From CAZCQP01 sp964500895 (GTDB taxonomy: Bacteria > Bacillota > Clostridia > Lachnospirales > JAISER01): a stretch of DNA of 59,253 bases. How positions within the stretch are numbered: the first letter of the stretch is position 1; every line of letters starts with the position of its first letter. The stretch covers positions 1-59,253 of the forward strand of contig CAZCQP010000013.1 in assembly GCA_964500895.1 (NCBI GenBank), written 5' to 3'. Of this stretch, positions 1 through 10,000 are shown piece by piece. A program made the position numbers and the translations under genes. The notes below the pieces were generated by a model, which worked only from the letters and a program-made list of their open reading frames with translations, made no database searches and had not been told where the DNA came from.

Positions 1-1052
1 ACCATTAACGTAATTTTAAAGATGATGGCATCGTCAAAGTTACGCAGGTCTAACCCTGTTGTTTTTTGCAGCTTGTCCAAACGGTACACCAAAGTATTGC
101 GGTGGATGTACAGCTGTCTGGACGTTTCAGACACATTCAAGTTGTTTTCAAAGAACTTATTGACCGTGGCCAATGTTTCATCATCAAACTGGTCCATGGA
201 AATGCCGTGGAGCACTTCATTCATAAACATTTTGCACAGAGACAGGGGCAGCTGGTAAATCAACCGGCCGATGCCCAGTTGTTCATAATTCACAATGTTT
301 TTATCCGGCGCAAAGATTTTGCCCACTTCCAAAGCCATGCGGGCTTCCTTGAAAGAAGCAGACACGTTCTTTAAGTCTTTCACCACAGTACCCATGGCCA
401 CATACACCTTGCGCATGGCCTCTGTGCTTAATGTATCGTAAATGGTTTTGGCTATGCGCTCCATGTCTGCGGCGTTTTCCCGCTCTGAAAGCTCTTTCAC
501 CAAAATAATGTTCTTTTCGTCTACGGCAGTGACAAAGTCTTTCAGTTTGGCCGGGAAAATGTTGCGCACAATTTCCACCACGTTCATGTCTTTGTCAATG
601 TCTGTCTCTATTAAGTACACCACCCGGCGCACGTTGTTTTCCACGTGCAACTTTTTGGCACGGCTGTAGATGTCCACCAACAACAGGTTGTCCAACAACA
701 GGTTTTTAATGAAGTTGTCTTTGTCGTAACGTTCTTTATAGGCAACCAACAGGCTTTGCACCTGAAAAGCAGTAATTTTGCCAATGCGGTAAGTTTCATC
801 GTCCTCACCTTTAATACACACCACATATTCGGCTGTGCCGTTGTCAAACACTTTGAAGTAATGGCAGCCTTGTACCAGCTGGCTTTCCGCCTGAGACATC
901 ATGAAGTTGTCTATGCCATCCACAGACTTGTTCATTGTGTCTTCTTCTGTGCTGGCAACCACTTTTCCTTCCCGTTCAATAATGCTAATATCACGGCGGG
1001 TAATGTTTTTAAGCCCGTCAATGGTATTTTGTAAAACCTGGTTAGACACCAT
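1..1052 (-). CDS. CdaR/PucR-type transcriptional regulator (C-terminus cut by window edge)
   Basis: The reading frame runs on the minus strand from ATG at 1052 and leaves the window before its stop. The start is set by GGAAGAAGGAG ending 8 nt upstream; an in-frame ATG at 1076 has no ribosome site. The N-terminus (MVSNQVLQNTIDGLKNITRR onward) resembles the sugar-diacid recognition domain of CdaR regulators. The C-terminus has the PucR-type helix-turn-helix, with NVSETSRQLYIHRNTLVYRL followed by LDKLQKTTGLDLRNFDDA. In this family the HTH binds DNA and the N-terminal domain senses a small carboxylic or sugar acid; the ligand here cannot be read from sequence. Only about the last 10-20 residues seem to be missing. 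It lies downstream of thrC on the same strand but has its own promoter-like sequence. Confidence 0.85.
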   Translation of the reverse strand, partial: MVSNQVLQNTIDGLKNITRRDISIIEREGKVVASTEEDTMNKSVDGIDNFMMSQAESQLVQGCHYFKVFDNGTAEYVVCIKGEDDETYRIGKITAFQVQSLLVAYKERYDKDNFIKNLLLDNLLLVDIYSRAKKLHVENNVRRVVYLIETDIDKDMNVVEIVRNIFPAKLKDFVTAVDEKNIILVKELSERENAADMERIAKTIYDTLSTEAMRKVYVAMGTVVKDLKNVSASFKEARMALEVGKIFAPDKNIVNYEQLGIGRLIYQLPLSLCKMFMNEVLHGISMDQFDDETLATVNKFFENNLNVSETSRQLYIHRNTLVYRLDKLQKTTGLDLRNFDDAIIFKITLM

Positions 1053-1110
1053 ACTGCCCACTCCTTCTTCCTGCATAACAAATTAATCAAAACAAGTTTG
1101 CTCATATTAT

Positions 1111-1139
1111 ATTATACACAAAAATATACCCTTTGAAAA
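1111..1139 (-). promoter_or_regulatory. Putative sigma-A promoter of the CdaR-type gene
   Basis: On the minus strand TTTTCA (1139-1134) and a perfect TATAAT (1116-1111) are separated by 17 nt. They lie in the short gap between the thrC stop and the regulator start, so the regulator can be transcribed independently of thrC. Confidence 0.5.
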
Positions 1140-1143
1140 GAGA

Positions 1144-2628
1144 TTATACTGTATTTTTTATAAAACTAATCACTTGCCCCTGGGCTTCTTCCTTTTGGCA
1201 ACATTGACGATGGCGTTCCGGCTTGCCTTTTAGCTTTAGAACGCCTTCTGGTACTGCCAGTCCGCTGGCGGCGGACAGTGCTTGCGCCAGTGCAAAGGGG
1301 TCTTGGCTTTCCCCTTCTTTGCCGGGGGCAATGCCCTTCAGCACGTCCGGGGCAAATTTAAAGGGGCTGGCGGTGGACACAATCACATTGGGGATGTTTG
1401 TTGCATCTCCCACTTTCAATTTTTCATACACCGTATACGCAACGGCGGTGTGAGGGTCCATGGTGTAGCCCCGGCGGAACATACGGGCCATGGCATCCAG
1501 GCTTTCTTCCTCTGTGGCATACCCCCCAATAAAGCCCTCGACAGGCTGTGGAAAGGTGTATGTACCCTTTTCCGTTAACTGCTGCATCCAAGCCCTAGTG
1601 GCGTTGAAATCCCCAGACAAATGGGCCAGCAGCCGCTCTAAATTGCTGGAAATGAGAATGTCCATAGACGGAGAGCTGGTGGTAACGAAGGGGCGGTTTC
1701 TGTCGTAAACACCGGTGGTTAAAAAGTCTGCCAGCACATGGTTCATGTTGGAAGCGCAAATCAGTTGCCCCACCGGCAGCCCCATTTGCTTGGCGTAATA
1801 CCCGGCCAAAATGTTGCCAAAATTTCCTGTGGGCACAGTGAAGTTCACGGGGTCTCCACATTTCACAGCCCCGGCTTTCACCAATTGGCCATAGGCGTAG
1901 AAGTAATACACCACCTGGGGCAACAACCGCCCAAAGTTAATGGAATTGGCCGAAGAAAACACGGCGTTGTGGGCCTCCAGCTCTGCCTGCACCTGGGGGC
2001 TGGTTAAAATGCCTTTCATGGTGGATTGGCAGTCGTCAAAGTTACCATGCACCCCTAAAACAGCGGTGTTGTCGCCTTCTTGGGTAGTCATTTGCAGCCG
2101 TTGCATTTCGGACACTTTCCCGTGGGGGTACAGCACCAAAATGGCGGTGCCTTCCACGTCTGCAAAACCTTCCAGTGCCGCCTTGCCCGTATCCCCGCTG
2201 GTGGAAACCAAAATGATGATTTTTTTATCCAGCTTGTTTTTGGCGGCGGCTGTCTTCATTAGATAAGGCAGAATGGACAACGCCATGTCTTTAAAAGCCA
2301 ACGTGGGGCCGTGGAACAGCTCTAAAAAGTGCACCCCATCCACAGAAACCAGCGGCGCAATGGCGGTTGTGTCGAACTTTTTGTCATAGGCACTGTACAC
2401 GCAATGGGCAATTTCCTCTGGGGTATAGTCCGTCAAAAACGCTTCAAATATTTGGCAAGCCAAGGTTTGATAGTCCATGGCCAATAACTCTTCAAGGGGG
2501 GCTTTTGCTTTTGGAAAGCTTTTGGGCACAAACAGGCCACCGTTGGCTGCAATGCCCTGCAAAATGGCTTGGCTGGCGGTGACCTTTTCATCGCCGCCCC
2601 GGGTGCTTACATACATTAAATCCTTCAT
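1144..2628 (-). CDS. thrC: Threonine synthase
   Basis: 494 aa. Converts O-phosphohomoserine to threonine and phosphate with PLP, in the cytoplasm. The N-terminus YVSTRGGDEKVTASQAILQG is the classic ThrC opening. The PLP lysine lies in GPTLAFKDMALS (about residue 110), and the phosphate-binding loop is STSGDTGKAALEGF (about 145). Length and the C-terminal KPERH motif fit the fungal/Gram-negative-like ThrC class of about 490 aa. The start ATG is preceded by GTGAGG at 8 nt. It begins 10 nt after the stop of the YgiQ gene, so the two are probably cotranscribed. asd and dapA of the aspartate pathway lie elsewhere in the window, at 31.9-33.8 kb. Confidence 0.95.
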   Translation of the reverse strand: MKDLMYVSTRGGDEKVTASQAILQGIAANGGLFVPKSFPKAKAPLEELLAMDYQTLACQIFEAFLTDYTPEEIAHCVYSAYDKKFDTTAIAPLVSVDGVHFLELFHGPTLAFKDMALSILPYLMKTAAAKNKLDKKIIILVSTSGDTGKAALEGFADVEGTAILVLYPHGKVSEMQRLQMTTQEGDNTAVLGVHGNFDDCQSTMKGILTSPQVQAELEAHNAVFSSANSINFGRLLPQVVYYFYAYGQLVKAGAVKCGDPVNFTVPTGNFGNILAGYYAKQMGLPVGQLICASNMNHVLADFLTTGVYDRNRPFVTTSSPSMDILISSNLERLLAHLSGDFNATRAWMQQLTEKGTYTFPQPVEGFIGGYATEEESLDAMARMFRRGYTMDPHTAVAYTVYEKLKVGDATNIPNVIVSTASPFKFAPDVLKGIAPGKEGESQDPFALAQALSAASGLAVPEGVLKLKGKPERHRQCCQKEEAQGQVISFIKNTV

Positions 2629-2638
2629 AATCCATGCC

Positions 2639-4567
2639 TCACTTTACTTTTTTATGGATATTCCGAATGGTTTTTTTCTTTTTAGGTTGTTGTGGCCCTT
2701 TGCCCTTGGCCCCTGCCGGCTTACCTAAGCCTTTGCCCAAACCTTTGGCTTTTGTCCCTTGGTTTTGGGAAGCCATCACCCGTGGGCGAATGAGGCAGTT
2801 TTTCTCAAAGCCAATCAAGTCTGTGCGCCCGGCTTTTTTCAGGGCTTCCATCACCAATGCGTGGTTTTGGGGCAGCCGGTATTGCAGCAGCGCCCGTTGC
2901 AGTGCTTTTTCGTGGGAATGCTTGGGCACATAAATGGGCGCCATATACCGGGGGTCTAACCCGGTGTGGTACATGGCGGTGGACAATGTGCCGGGGGTTG
3001 GGTAAAAATCCTGCACCTGTTTAGGCATGATGCCCGTGTCCCGCAAATATTCCGCCAGCTCCACCGCCGCTTCCAAGTCACACCCCGGGTGGCTGGACAT
3101 AAAATAAGGCACCAAAAACTGGTTCAGCCCCAGCTTTTGGTTCATGTGGGTGTAGGCTTCCACAAACTTATTATACACGGGAAGCCCAGGCTTGCCCATG
3201 GCTTCCAACACTTTGCCGGACACATGTTCCGGGGCCACCTTCAACTGGCCGCTAATGTGGTGCTGGCACAACGCCCTCAGGAACGCATCGTCCTGCTCTT
3301 GCAGCATGTAGTCAAACCGCAGCCCAGAACGGATGAACACCTTCTTCACCTTGGGAATGGCCCGCAGTTTTTCCAACAGGGCCAAATAATCTTCGTGGCT
3401 GGCATCCAGGTGCTTGCAGGGGGCTGGAAACAGGCACTGCTTATGGGTACAGGCCCCCTTGGTGGCTTGCTTTTGGCAAGCGGCATGGCGGAAATTGGCA
3501 GTGGGGCCGCCCACATCGTGGATGTAGCCTTTAAAATCCGGTTCGTGGGTCAATTTCTCTCCTTCCCGCACCAAGGAAGCATGGCTGCGGCTTTGCACCA
3601 CCCGCCCCTGGTGAAAGGTGAGGGCACAAAAGTTACAACCCCCAAAGCACCCACGGCTGCTGATTAAGCTAAACTTCACTTCCGAAAGGGCAGGCACGCC
3701 CCCTTGCCCATCATACATGGGGTGGGCGGCGTACATATAAGGCAGCCCGTACACCCGGTCTAACCGGCTGGTGGAGAGGGGCATGGCCGGGGGGTTTTGC
3801 ACCACGAACCCTTCCGGGTACGGTTCTGCCAGCGCTTTGGCAGTGAAAGCGTCGGTGTTTTTATATTGGGTATTGAAGCTGGTGGCATAGGCTTCCTTGC
3901 TTTTTGCCACCTCTTTAAAACTGGGCAGCGCAATCACATCCGGCACACCGTCCAGCGTCTTGGCTTTGTACACGGTACCCTTCACGAATGTGAGCTGGGA
4001 CGCAGGAATGCCGTTGTTCAGCCCATGGGCAATGTCCACCATCTGGCTTTCCCCCATGCCATACACCAGCAAGTCTGCCGAAGCATCCAGCAAAATGGAA
4101 CGGCGCACTTTGTCGTCCCAATAATCGTAATGGGCCAACCGGCGAAGACTGGCTTCCAACCCACCCAGAATAATGACCGCATCCTTTTGAAACTGCCGGA
4201 TGGCGTTGCCGTACACCATGGCGGCCCGGTCCGGGCGCAAGCCCTTTTGACCGCCGGGAGAATAGGCATCGGTATCCCGGGGTTTTCTGGACACAGCGTA
4301 GTGGTTCACCATGGAGTCAATGTTACCCCCGGTGACCAAATAGGCCAGCCGTGGCTTTCCAAACACCCCAAAGCTTTGGCTGTTTTTCCAGTCCGGCTGG
4401 GCAATGATGCCCACCGAAAACCCCTCTGCCACCAAAAGCCGCCCCATAATGGCCGCCCCAAAAGAAGGGTGGTCCACATAGGCATCCCCGGTGACCAGCA
4501 CAAAGTCTGGCTGGGTGGTTCCGAATTGTTCAAGCACTTCATCTGTTGTTACTGGTAAAAAAGGCAT
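2639..4567 (-). CDS. YgiQ family radical SAM protein (UPF0313)
   Basis: 642 aa. The N-terminal part, TTDEVLEQFGTTQPDFVLVT onward, is the typical YgiQ start with a cobalamin-like Rossmann region. The radical SAM cluster motif is CFGGCNFC (CxxxCxxC) around residue 300, preceded by SLISSRG. A later cysteine group (CQKQATKGACTHKQC ... CKHL) could hold an additional metal site. The C-terminus is Lys-rich and low in complexity, as in other members. The family is widespread but its reaction is not established. The gene starts 1 nt after the stop of the upstream RNA methyltransferase gene and ends 10 nt before thrC, so the three appear to form one operon. Confidence 0.9.
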   Translation of the reverse strand: MPFLPVTTDEVLEQFGTTQPDFVLVTGDAYVDHPSFGAAIMGRLLVAEGFSVGIIAQPDWKNSQSFGVFGKPRLAYLVTGGNIDSMVNHYAVSRKPRDTDAYSPGGQKGLRPDRAAMVYGNAIRQFQKDAVIILGGLEASLRRLAHYDYWDDKVRRSILLDASADLLVYGMGESQMVDIAHGLNNGIPASQLTFVKGTVYKAKTLDGVPDVIALPSFKEVAKSKEAYATSFNTQYKNTDAFTAKALAEPYPEGFVVQNPPAMPLSTSRLDRVYGLPYMYAAHPMYDGQGGVPALSEVKFSLISSRGCFGGCNFCALTFHQGRVVQSRSHASLVREGEKLTHEPDFKGYIHDVGGPTANFRHAACQKQATKGACTHKQCLFPAPCKHLDASHEDYLALLEKLRAIPKVKKVFIRSGLRFDYMLQEQDDAFLRALCQHHISGQLKVAPEHVSGKVLEAMGKPGLPVYNKFVEAYTHMNQKLGLNQFLVPYFMSSHPGCDLEAAVELAEYLRDTGIMPKQVQDFYPTPGTLSTAMYHTGLDPRYMAPIYVPKHSHEKALQRALLQYRLPQNHALVMEALKKAGRTDLIGFEKNCLIRPRVMASQNQGTKAKGLGKGLGKPAGAKGKGPQQPKKKKTIRNIHKKVK

Positions 4568-4568
4568 A

Positions 4569-5975
4569 TTATGTCAACCAACTTCTCTGATATTTATTTT
4601 TTAATCGGCCCTGGCTCATTTTCCCAAAGCCCAAGGGGTATCCTTCCACACACACCAGCCGCCAGCCTTGTGGGCCGTCGGCTTCAAAAGATTCTCCTCT
4701 TAAATAGCGCTCTACCCGTTCGTCAGCTAAAGACAGGTGCAAGCAACCTTCCACGTCCTCTGAGCGAAGCCCTAAAGCCAGTGCTTGCGACGGGCTAAAG
4801 CGCCCATCCTTCACATCCCCCACATAAAAACCACTGCTCACCAGCCGCAAGCCCGCAATCGCTTCCGCCGGGCAGTCTTGGGGGTGGAAAAACAGGGATT
4901 GCCCATGTTTCACCATAAACCTATCATCGGCATGGATAAATGTTACACCCAATTCCCCACAAAAATTGTGAAAAGCCTCTATATCTCTTTTGGGTGCAGC
5001 AGATGGCATTTTGCCCAAAACCGGTTGGGGCGGGCAGTCTCCTTTTTTGCCCAAAAGGGCGATAAAATGGCCTTCCCCACGCTGCTTGTGGGGCCAAATG
5101 CGGCCACAACCGGCCACATCCTCATCCCCCGGTAAAGGCAGGGCATGGTCAATGCCCAAACTTTCATGGTTTAAGGGCAGAATAAAAATGTCTTGATGTT
5201 TTAATAACACCTGTTGTATAATGTGTTCGTTTTCGTACCGGTTAAAGGTACAGGTGGAATATACCATTCGCCCTCCCGGGGCCAGCACGTCACAGGCTTT
5301 ACATAGAATTTCCTGCTGCAACGCCGGGAAACGGCTGTTTTCCGGGCTTGTCCAATCTTTGGCCACGGCAGGTTCTTTGCGGAACATGCCCTCCCCGGAA
5401 CAAGGGGCGTCCACCAGAATTTTATTAAAAAATGCAGGAAAAACATTAGCCAATCGGTGGGGTTCTTCACAGGTGACCAAGCTGTTGGTCACCCCAAAAA
5501 GGTTCAAGTTTTTTAAAAGCCCTTTACACCGGCCATGGCTGGGGTCATTGGCCAGCAAGAAGCCTTTGCCCTCCATGGCGGCGGCCAGCTGGGTGGTTTT
5601 GCCACCCGGTGCGGCACATAAATCCAGCACCCGCTCCCCCGGCTGTGGGTTTAACACAGCAGCGGGGCACATGGCGCTGGGTTCCTGCAAATAATAAAGC
5701 CCGGCATGGTACAAAGGACTTTTAGATAAGGAAAAGGGTATGCCGTTATCGTAAAAGCCTTCTTTGCACCAGGGCACCGGCTGAAGGGGTGTTCCCAGCA
5801 GGTTTTCCAGTTTTGGCCGGGTGGTTTTCAGGGTGTTCACCCGCAGCCCGGCAGCAGCCGGTTCTTCCAAGCTGTTTGCATAGGCCGGGTAGTCTTCCAA
5901 AAGCAAGCTTTGCATGTTATTTATAAACGGCGGCGGTAGTGTTTGTGTTGTGGGTATTGTGATTGGTAGGCGCAT
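4569..5975 (-). CDS. NOL1/NOP2/Sun-type rRNA (cytosine-C5) methyltransferase, RsmF-like
   Basis: 468 aa. Visible motifs are the SAM-binding VLDLCAAPGGKTTQLAAAM (about residue 110), motif IV DAPCSGEGMFRK (about 190) and motif VI YSTCTFNRYENE (about 240). These give the two cysteines used by m5C methyltransferases. The C-terminal third, after about residue 330, matches the RsmF/YebU-type extension with a PUA-like fold (HGQSLFFHP, LRLVSSGFYVGDVKDGRFSPS). The product probably methylates a cytosine in 16S rRNA; the exact position cannot be told. The first gene of the minus-strand set ending with thrC. Confidence 0.9.
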   Translation of the reverse strand: MRLPITIPTTQTLPPPFINNMQSLLLEDYPAYANSLEEPAAAGLRVNTLKTTRPKLENLLGTPLQPVPWCKEGFYDNGIPFSLSKSPLYHAGLYYLQEPSAMCPAAVLNPQPGERVLDLCAAPGGKTTQLAAAMEGKGFLLANDPSHGRCKGLLKNLNLFGVTNSLVTCEEPHRLANVFPAFFNKILVDAPCSGEGMFRKEPAVAKDWTSPENSRFPALQQEILCKACDVLAPGGRMVYSTCTFNRYENEHIIQQVLLKHQDIFILPLNHESLGIDHALPLPGDEDVAGCGRIWPHKQRGEGHFIALLGKKGDCPPQPVLGKMPSAAPKRDIEAFHNFCGELGVTFIHADDRFMVKHGQSLFFHPQDCPAEAIAGLRLVSSGFYVGDVKDGRFSPSQALALGLRSEDVEGCLHLSLADERVERYLRGESFEADGPQGWRLVCVEGYPLGFGKMSQGRLKNKYQRSWLT

Positions 5976-6077
5976 GGTGTGTGTTTCACTCTTTCCAAAG
6001 CATTTCTCTTATCATAAACACTTTGGGCCATGTGCGCAACCATTTTTTATTTGAACTAAACTTTTTGGAAAGTATTT

Positions 6078-6620
6078 TCAGCCATTTAGAAGCCAAAAGC
6101 CGTAGTTTAAATAGGCCGCATACACAAGCCAGGCCATGTAAGGCAAAAGTAATAAACCTGCTATCGGACAAATTTTGATAAACTGTTTGAAGGTGAGGTA
6201 TACTAGTCCCATAAGCAAAAAAGTCCACAGTAAAGCAAAAAGATACCAATATAATCCAAAGAAAAAGACGCTCCATAAACCATTCACCACTAATTGCAAA
6301 ACATATAGTACAAGGGCCGTTTGTGTGCTTGTGCCCAAGCCTGCGAAAAGGCTTTTGCTTTTTTTGCCCGTTCCTAAGCCCAAACTTGCCCTTTGTTTAG
6401 GCGTGCCCGGGCAATCTAGCATGAAGTACAGGGCCAAGCCCATCAGCACGTACAGGACGGTCCAAACCACCGGGAATACCCAGCCGGGCGGTGCACCTGC
6501 GGGTTTATACAAATAGCTGTAGGCCAGTTGCCCAGAGCCGGACAGCTTGCTGAACAAAAAGCCCACGCACAAGGTAGACATCACGCACAAGAGCAGAAGC
6601 TGCCAATTCAATTTTTTCAT
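6078..6620 (-). CDS. tspO: TspO/MBR family membrane protein
   Basis: 180 aa with five hydrophobic segments. The family signature PAGAPPGWVFPVVWTVLYVL (about residues 40-60) is intact, followed by LMGLALY. TspO proteins are tryptophan-rich membrane proteins that bind porphyrins and are linked to stress or tetrapyrrole responses. An in-frame ATG at 6626 lies directly against the GGAGGG ribosome site (6632-6627), which leaves no spacer. ATG 6620 has a 6-nt spacer and is the better start. An insertion between helices 2 and 3 (LDCPGTPKQRASLGLGTGKK) makes the protein longer than the usual 150-160 aa. Confidence 0.88.
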   Translation of the reverse strand: MKKLNWQLLLLCVMSTLCVGFLFSKLSGSGQLAYSYLYKPAGAPPGWVFPVVWTVLYVLMGLALYFMLDCPGTPKQRASLGLGTGKKSKSLFAGLGTSTQTALVLYVLQLVVNGLWSVFFFGLYWYLFALLWTFLLMGLVYLTFKQFIKICPIAGLLLLPYMAWLVYAAYLNYGFWLLNG

Positions 6621-6681
6621 GTGCATCCCTCCGTTGGAGACTGTTTTTAATAATTTATTAACGCATAAGCGCTTTCATTCC

Positions 6682-6710
6682 TTTACAAATATAAATTGGT
6701 ATACTATGAT
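6682..6710 (+). promoter_or_regulatory. Putative sigma-A promoter
   Basis: TTTACA (6682-6687), a 17-nt spacer and TATGAT (6705-6710). It lies about 90 nt upstream of the small gene at 6802 and reads towards it and the helicase gene. Confidence 0.5.
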
Positions 6711-6801
6711 AGCATAAAACAAGCAAGCACATTTATTGTAGATAAGCATATATATACACAAAAGCGTACAAAGTAATCAAGCTAAAAAGAGGAGTATATT
6801 T

Positions 6802-7032
6802 ATGGTTCAAATTGTTGAAGTAAACATAATAAGCATTGACAAAAGCGAAGAAACCTGGGCAATTGAAGGAGAAATTTTGTTCGAGGGCAACTTAACCACC
6901 GCATTTTCCGTTTCCTACAACCAGGAATATGACGAGCTGGAAGATTTGGAAATTGAAATTGACCCCGGCAAATATGACAAAGCCCTGTTAAAAGAAATGA
7001 TTGTAGACGCCACGTATAGCTACGACGAATAA
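6802..7032 (+). CDS. Small acidic protein of unknown function
   Basis: 76 aa. I do not recognise the family. It is rich in Glu and Asp (for example YDELEDLEIEIDPGKYDK) and looks like a small beta-rich cytoplasmic domain. It has a good ribosome site (AAGAGGAG, 8 nt before ATG) and a promoter-like sequence upstream. The SNF2 gene starts 27 nt after its stop, so the two are probably one transcript. Confidence 0.7.
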   Translation: MVQIVEVNIISIDKSEETWAIEGEILFEGNLTTAFSVSYNQEYDELEDLEIEIDPGKYDKALLKEMIVDATYSYDE

Positions 7033-7059
7033 GCGTCTGCCGTTAATGGAGTGACATCC

Positions 7060-10000
7060 ATGAAATACAACGTAGACAAAAAAATGATATTGTCCCTGGC
7101 ATCCAATGCGGATGTATACCGGCGGGGGGAAGTGTACTGCAACCAATCCCGTGTGCGCTTGCTTCCCGCCGTGTTAAACGGGGACAATGAAATTTTAAAG
7201 GCTCATGTGCAAGGCCAAGATGATGAATACATGGTCTCACTTACTTTTGACGATGATGGCCACCTGAAAAGATACAGCTGCGACTGCCCTGCCAGCACCA
7301 TGTGGCGGGGCTGTTGTAAGCATGTGGTGGCGGCCTTATTGTCTATTTTGTATGCCGGTTCGCGGATAGCCCTGCAAAACAGACAAGACCGCATTGCCGA
7401 AGGCATCACGGATATATTTGAAAAAAAGTTTCGCCATACGCTGGAAAACACGCTGCACAGCCAGCTTTCCCTTGTGCCTTCCCCGGCGGAAAAAGCGGTT
7501 TTGTGGCCTTCTATCTCCATCAACAGCAGGCAGCACATCACCCTGCATTTAAAAGTAGGGTTTAACCGGCTTTATGTGGTGAAAAACATTAAACAGCTCA
7601 TCATGCGCATTCAAAGCGGGCAAACAGCGGAATACGGCAAAGGGCTTTCTTTTAAGCATTCCCTTTCTGCTTTCGACAGCACCTCTCAAACGCTGATTTC
7701 CGCTTTAACAGACTTTTACCGCAACATTGAACAGATGGACAGGCTGAATGGCCATTTAAGCACCTTAAACAGCGGCGATATTTTTGTGATGAGCCACCAA
7801 TTGTTAGATACCTTCTTTTCCATTTATAAAGGACAAGCCTTTCCTATGGATGTGCGGCCGTTAAAGGTGCATAGTAAACAAATCATGCTAGACCTCTCCC
7901 CGCCCCCTGTTTCTTTTGCACTCACATTTAACGAAGAAAAAGTGGTGCAGGTTTCCGGGGATGGCACTGCTTATTACGCATTTCCCGGGGAAAAGTACCT
8001 TTATTTTTACGCCCAAGGTTTTATGTACGCCATGGACAAGCCGGACGGGGAGTGCGTAGACAGCCTGATGGAAGCCGTGGATGCCCTGCACCCGGCACCT
8101 TTAACCTTTTCCGGCAGCCGGTACACCAAGTTTTTATCCTATATTTACCCTATGCTTAAGGAAAAAGGGTTCCTTCGAGAAGACAGCCAAGCCCCGCCTG
8201 CCGCCCAGACCAGCCCCCTTGTTGTGAAGCTTTATTTAGATACAGCGGGCCGTACTGTGGTTTGTCAGGTGTTGTTTTGTTACGGAGAAATTGAAATTAA
8301 CCCCCTGTTGCCCATGCAGGCAGAGGTCATGCGGGATTTGCTACAGGAAGCCCGCTTGCTGGCCGGCCTTGAGGCTGCCGGTTTTTCAGAAAACCCGGCC
8401 ACAGGCCAATACGAACTACACCAGGAAGAGCAAATTTTTAATTTTTACCAAACCGGCCTTGGGGGGCTGGAAAGCCAAACCCACATCCAGCTTTTTGCCA
8501 CAGACAGCTTTAAAAAGCGGCAGCTTAAACCCACGGCGAAAGCTTCCTTTGGCATACGGTTGGAGGGCCATTTGCTGGCGGTGCAATTAGAAGGCTGGCA
8601 ATACCCCATGTCCGAATTACTTGAAACACTGGAATCTTACAAGCTTAAAAAGCGGTATCACAGGCTGAAAGACGGCTCTTTTGTTAATTTAGAAGATGCC
8701 AACATCGAAGCCTATGCCCGCACTTTATCAGCTTTAGATTTAACCAAAAAAGACGTGGCAGAACTGCATACAGACAATGTGCTCATGCTTCCGGCTCACC
8801 GGGCGCTTTATGTCAATGACGTGCTTCCCTCAGATGCCCAAGTGAAGCGGGATGCCAACTTTAAAGCGCTGGTTTCAGATTTAACCAAGTACAGCAAATT
8901 GCCCATCCCCACTCCTAAAGGGCTTAACGGCACGTTGCGCCCCTACCAGCAAGCCGGGTTTAAATGGCTGAAAACCTTAGACAAATACGGTTTTTCGGGC
9001 ATTTTGGCAGATGAAATGGGTTTGGGCAAAACGTTGCAGGTGATTACCCTGTTGCTTGCGCAGCAGGAAGAGCCAGAGGGTGAACGTTTGCCATCCTTGG
9101 TGGTCACCCCTAACTCTTTGATGTACAACTGGGCCCATGAAATTGACACTTTTGCCCCTTCCCTGCGGGTAACCATGGTGTGCGGCACCCCTAGCGAGCG
9201 TAAAGACCGGCTAACCCAAAGCCCCGGCACAGACGTTTTCATCACCACCTACGACTTGCTCAAGCGGGACATCACCCATTACCAGCCCATGGCTTTCCGG
9301 TACGTGGTGGCAGACGAAGCCCAGTACATTAAAAATGCAGCCACCCAAAACGCCTTGGCTTTAAAAAAAATACACAGCCACAGCCGCTTTGCGCTAACCG
9401 GCACCCCCATTGAAAACACTTTAGCAGAGCTGTGGTCCATTTTCGACTTTCTCATGCCGGGTTATTTATTCAACGCCGGGCGGTTTAACAAGCTTTATGA
9501 AACCCCCATTGTGAAAGACGGGGACCAAGAACGGGCCTCCCTTTTACAGAAACAGTTGTCTCCTTTTATTTTGCGGCGGTTAAAGTCCGATGTATTGCAG
9601 GACTTGCCGGAGAAAATTGAAACCACCCTTTTTGCTGAAATGGAACCGGAACAGCAAAAAATTTACCAAGCCCATTTGTTACTGGCCCGTGGTGAACTGA
9701 TGGCAGACGAAGCAGGCAACCAGCCCAACCGCATTCAAGTTTTGGCCCACCTAACACGGCTGCGGCAAATCTGCGCCCATCCGGCCACCTTTATGGAAAA
9801 TTACAAAGGCAGCAGCGGCAAGCTGGACTTAACCATGGAAACCCTGGCTTCTGCCGTATCTTCCGGCCACCGGGTGCTTGTGTTTTCCCAGTTTACGTCC
9901 ATGCTGGCCATTTTGCGGGAACAGCTTCAAAAAGCAGGCATTCCCTACTTTTACTTGGACGGCGCTACCGATTCCAAAACCCGGCTGGACATGGCCAAAG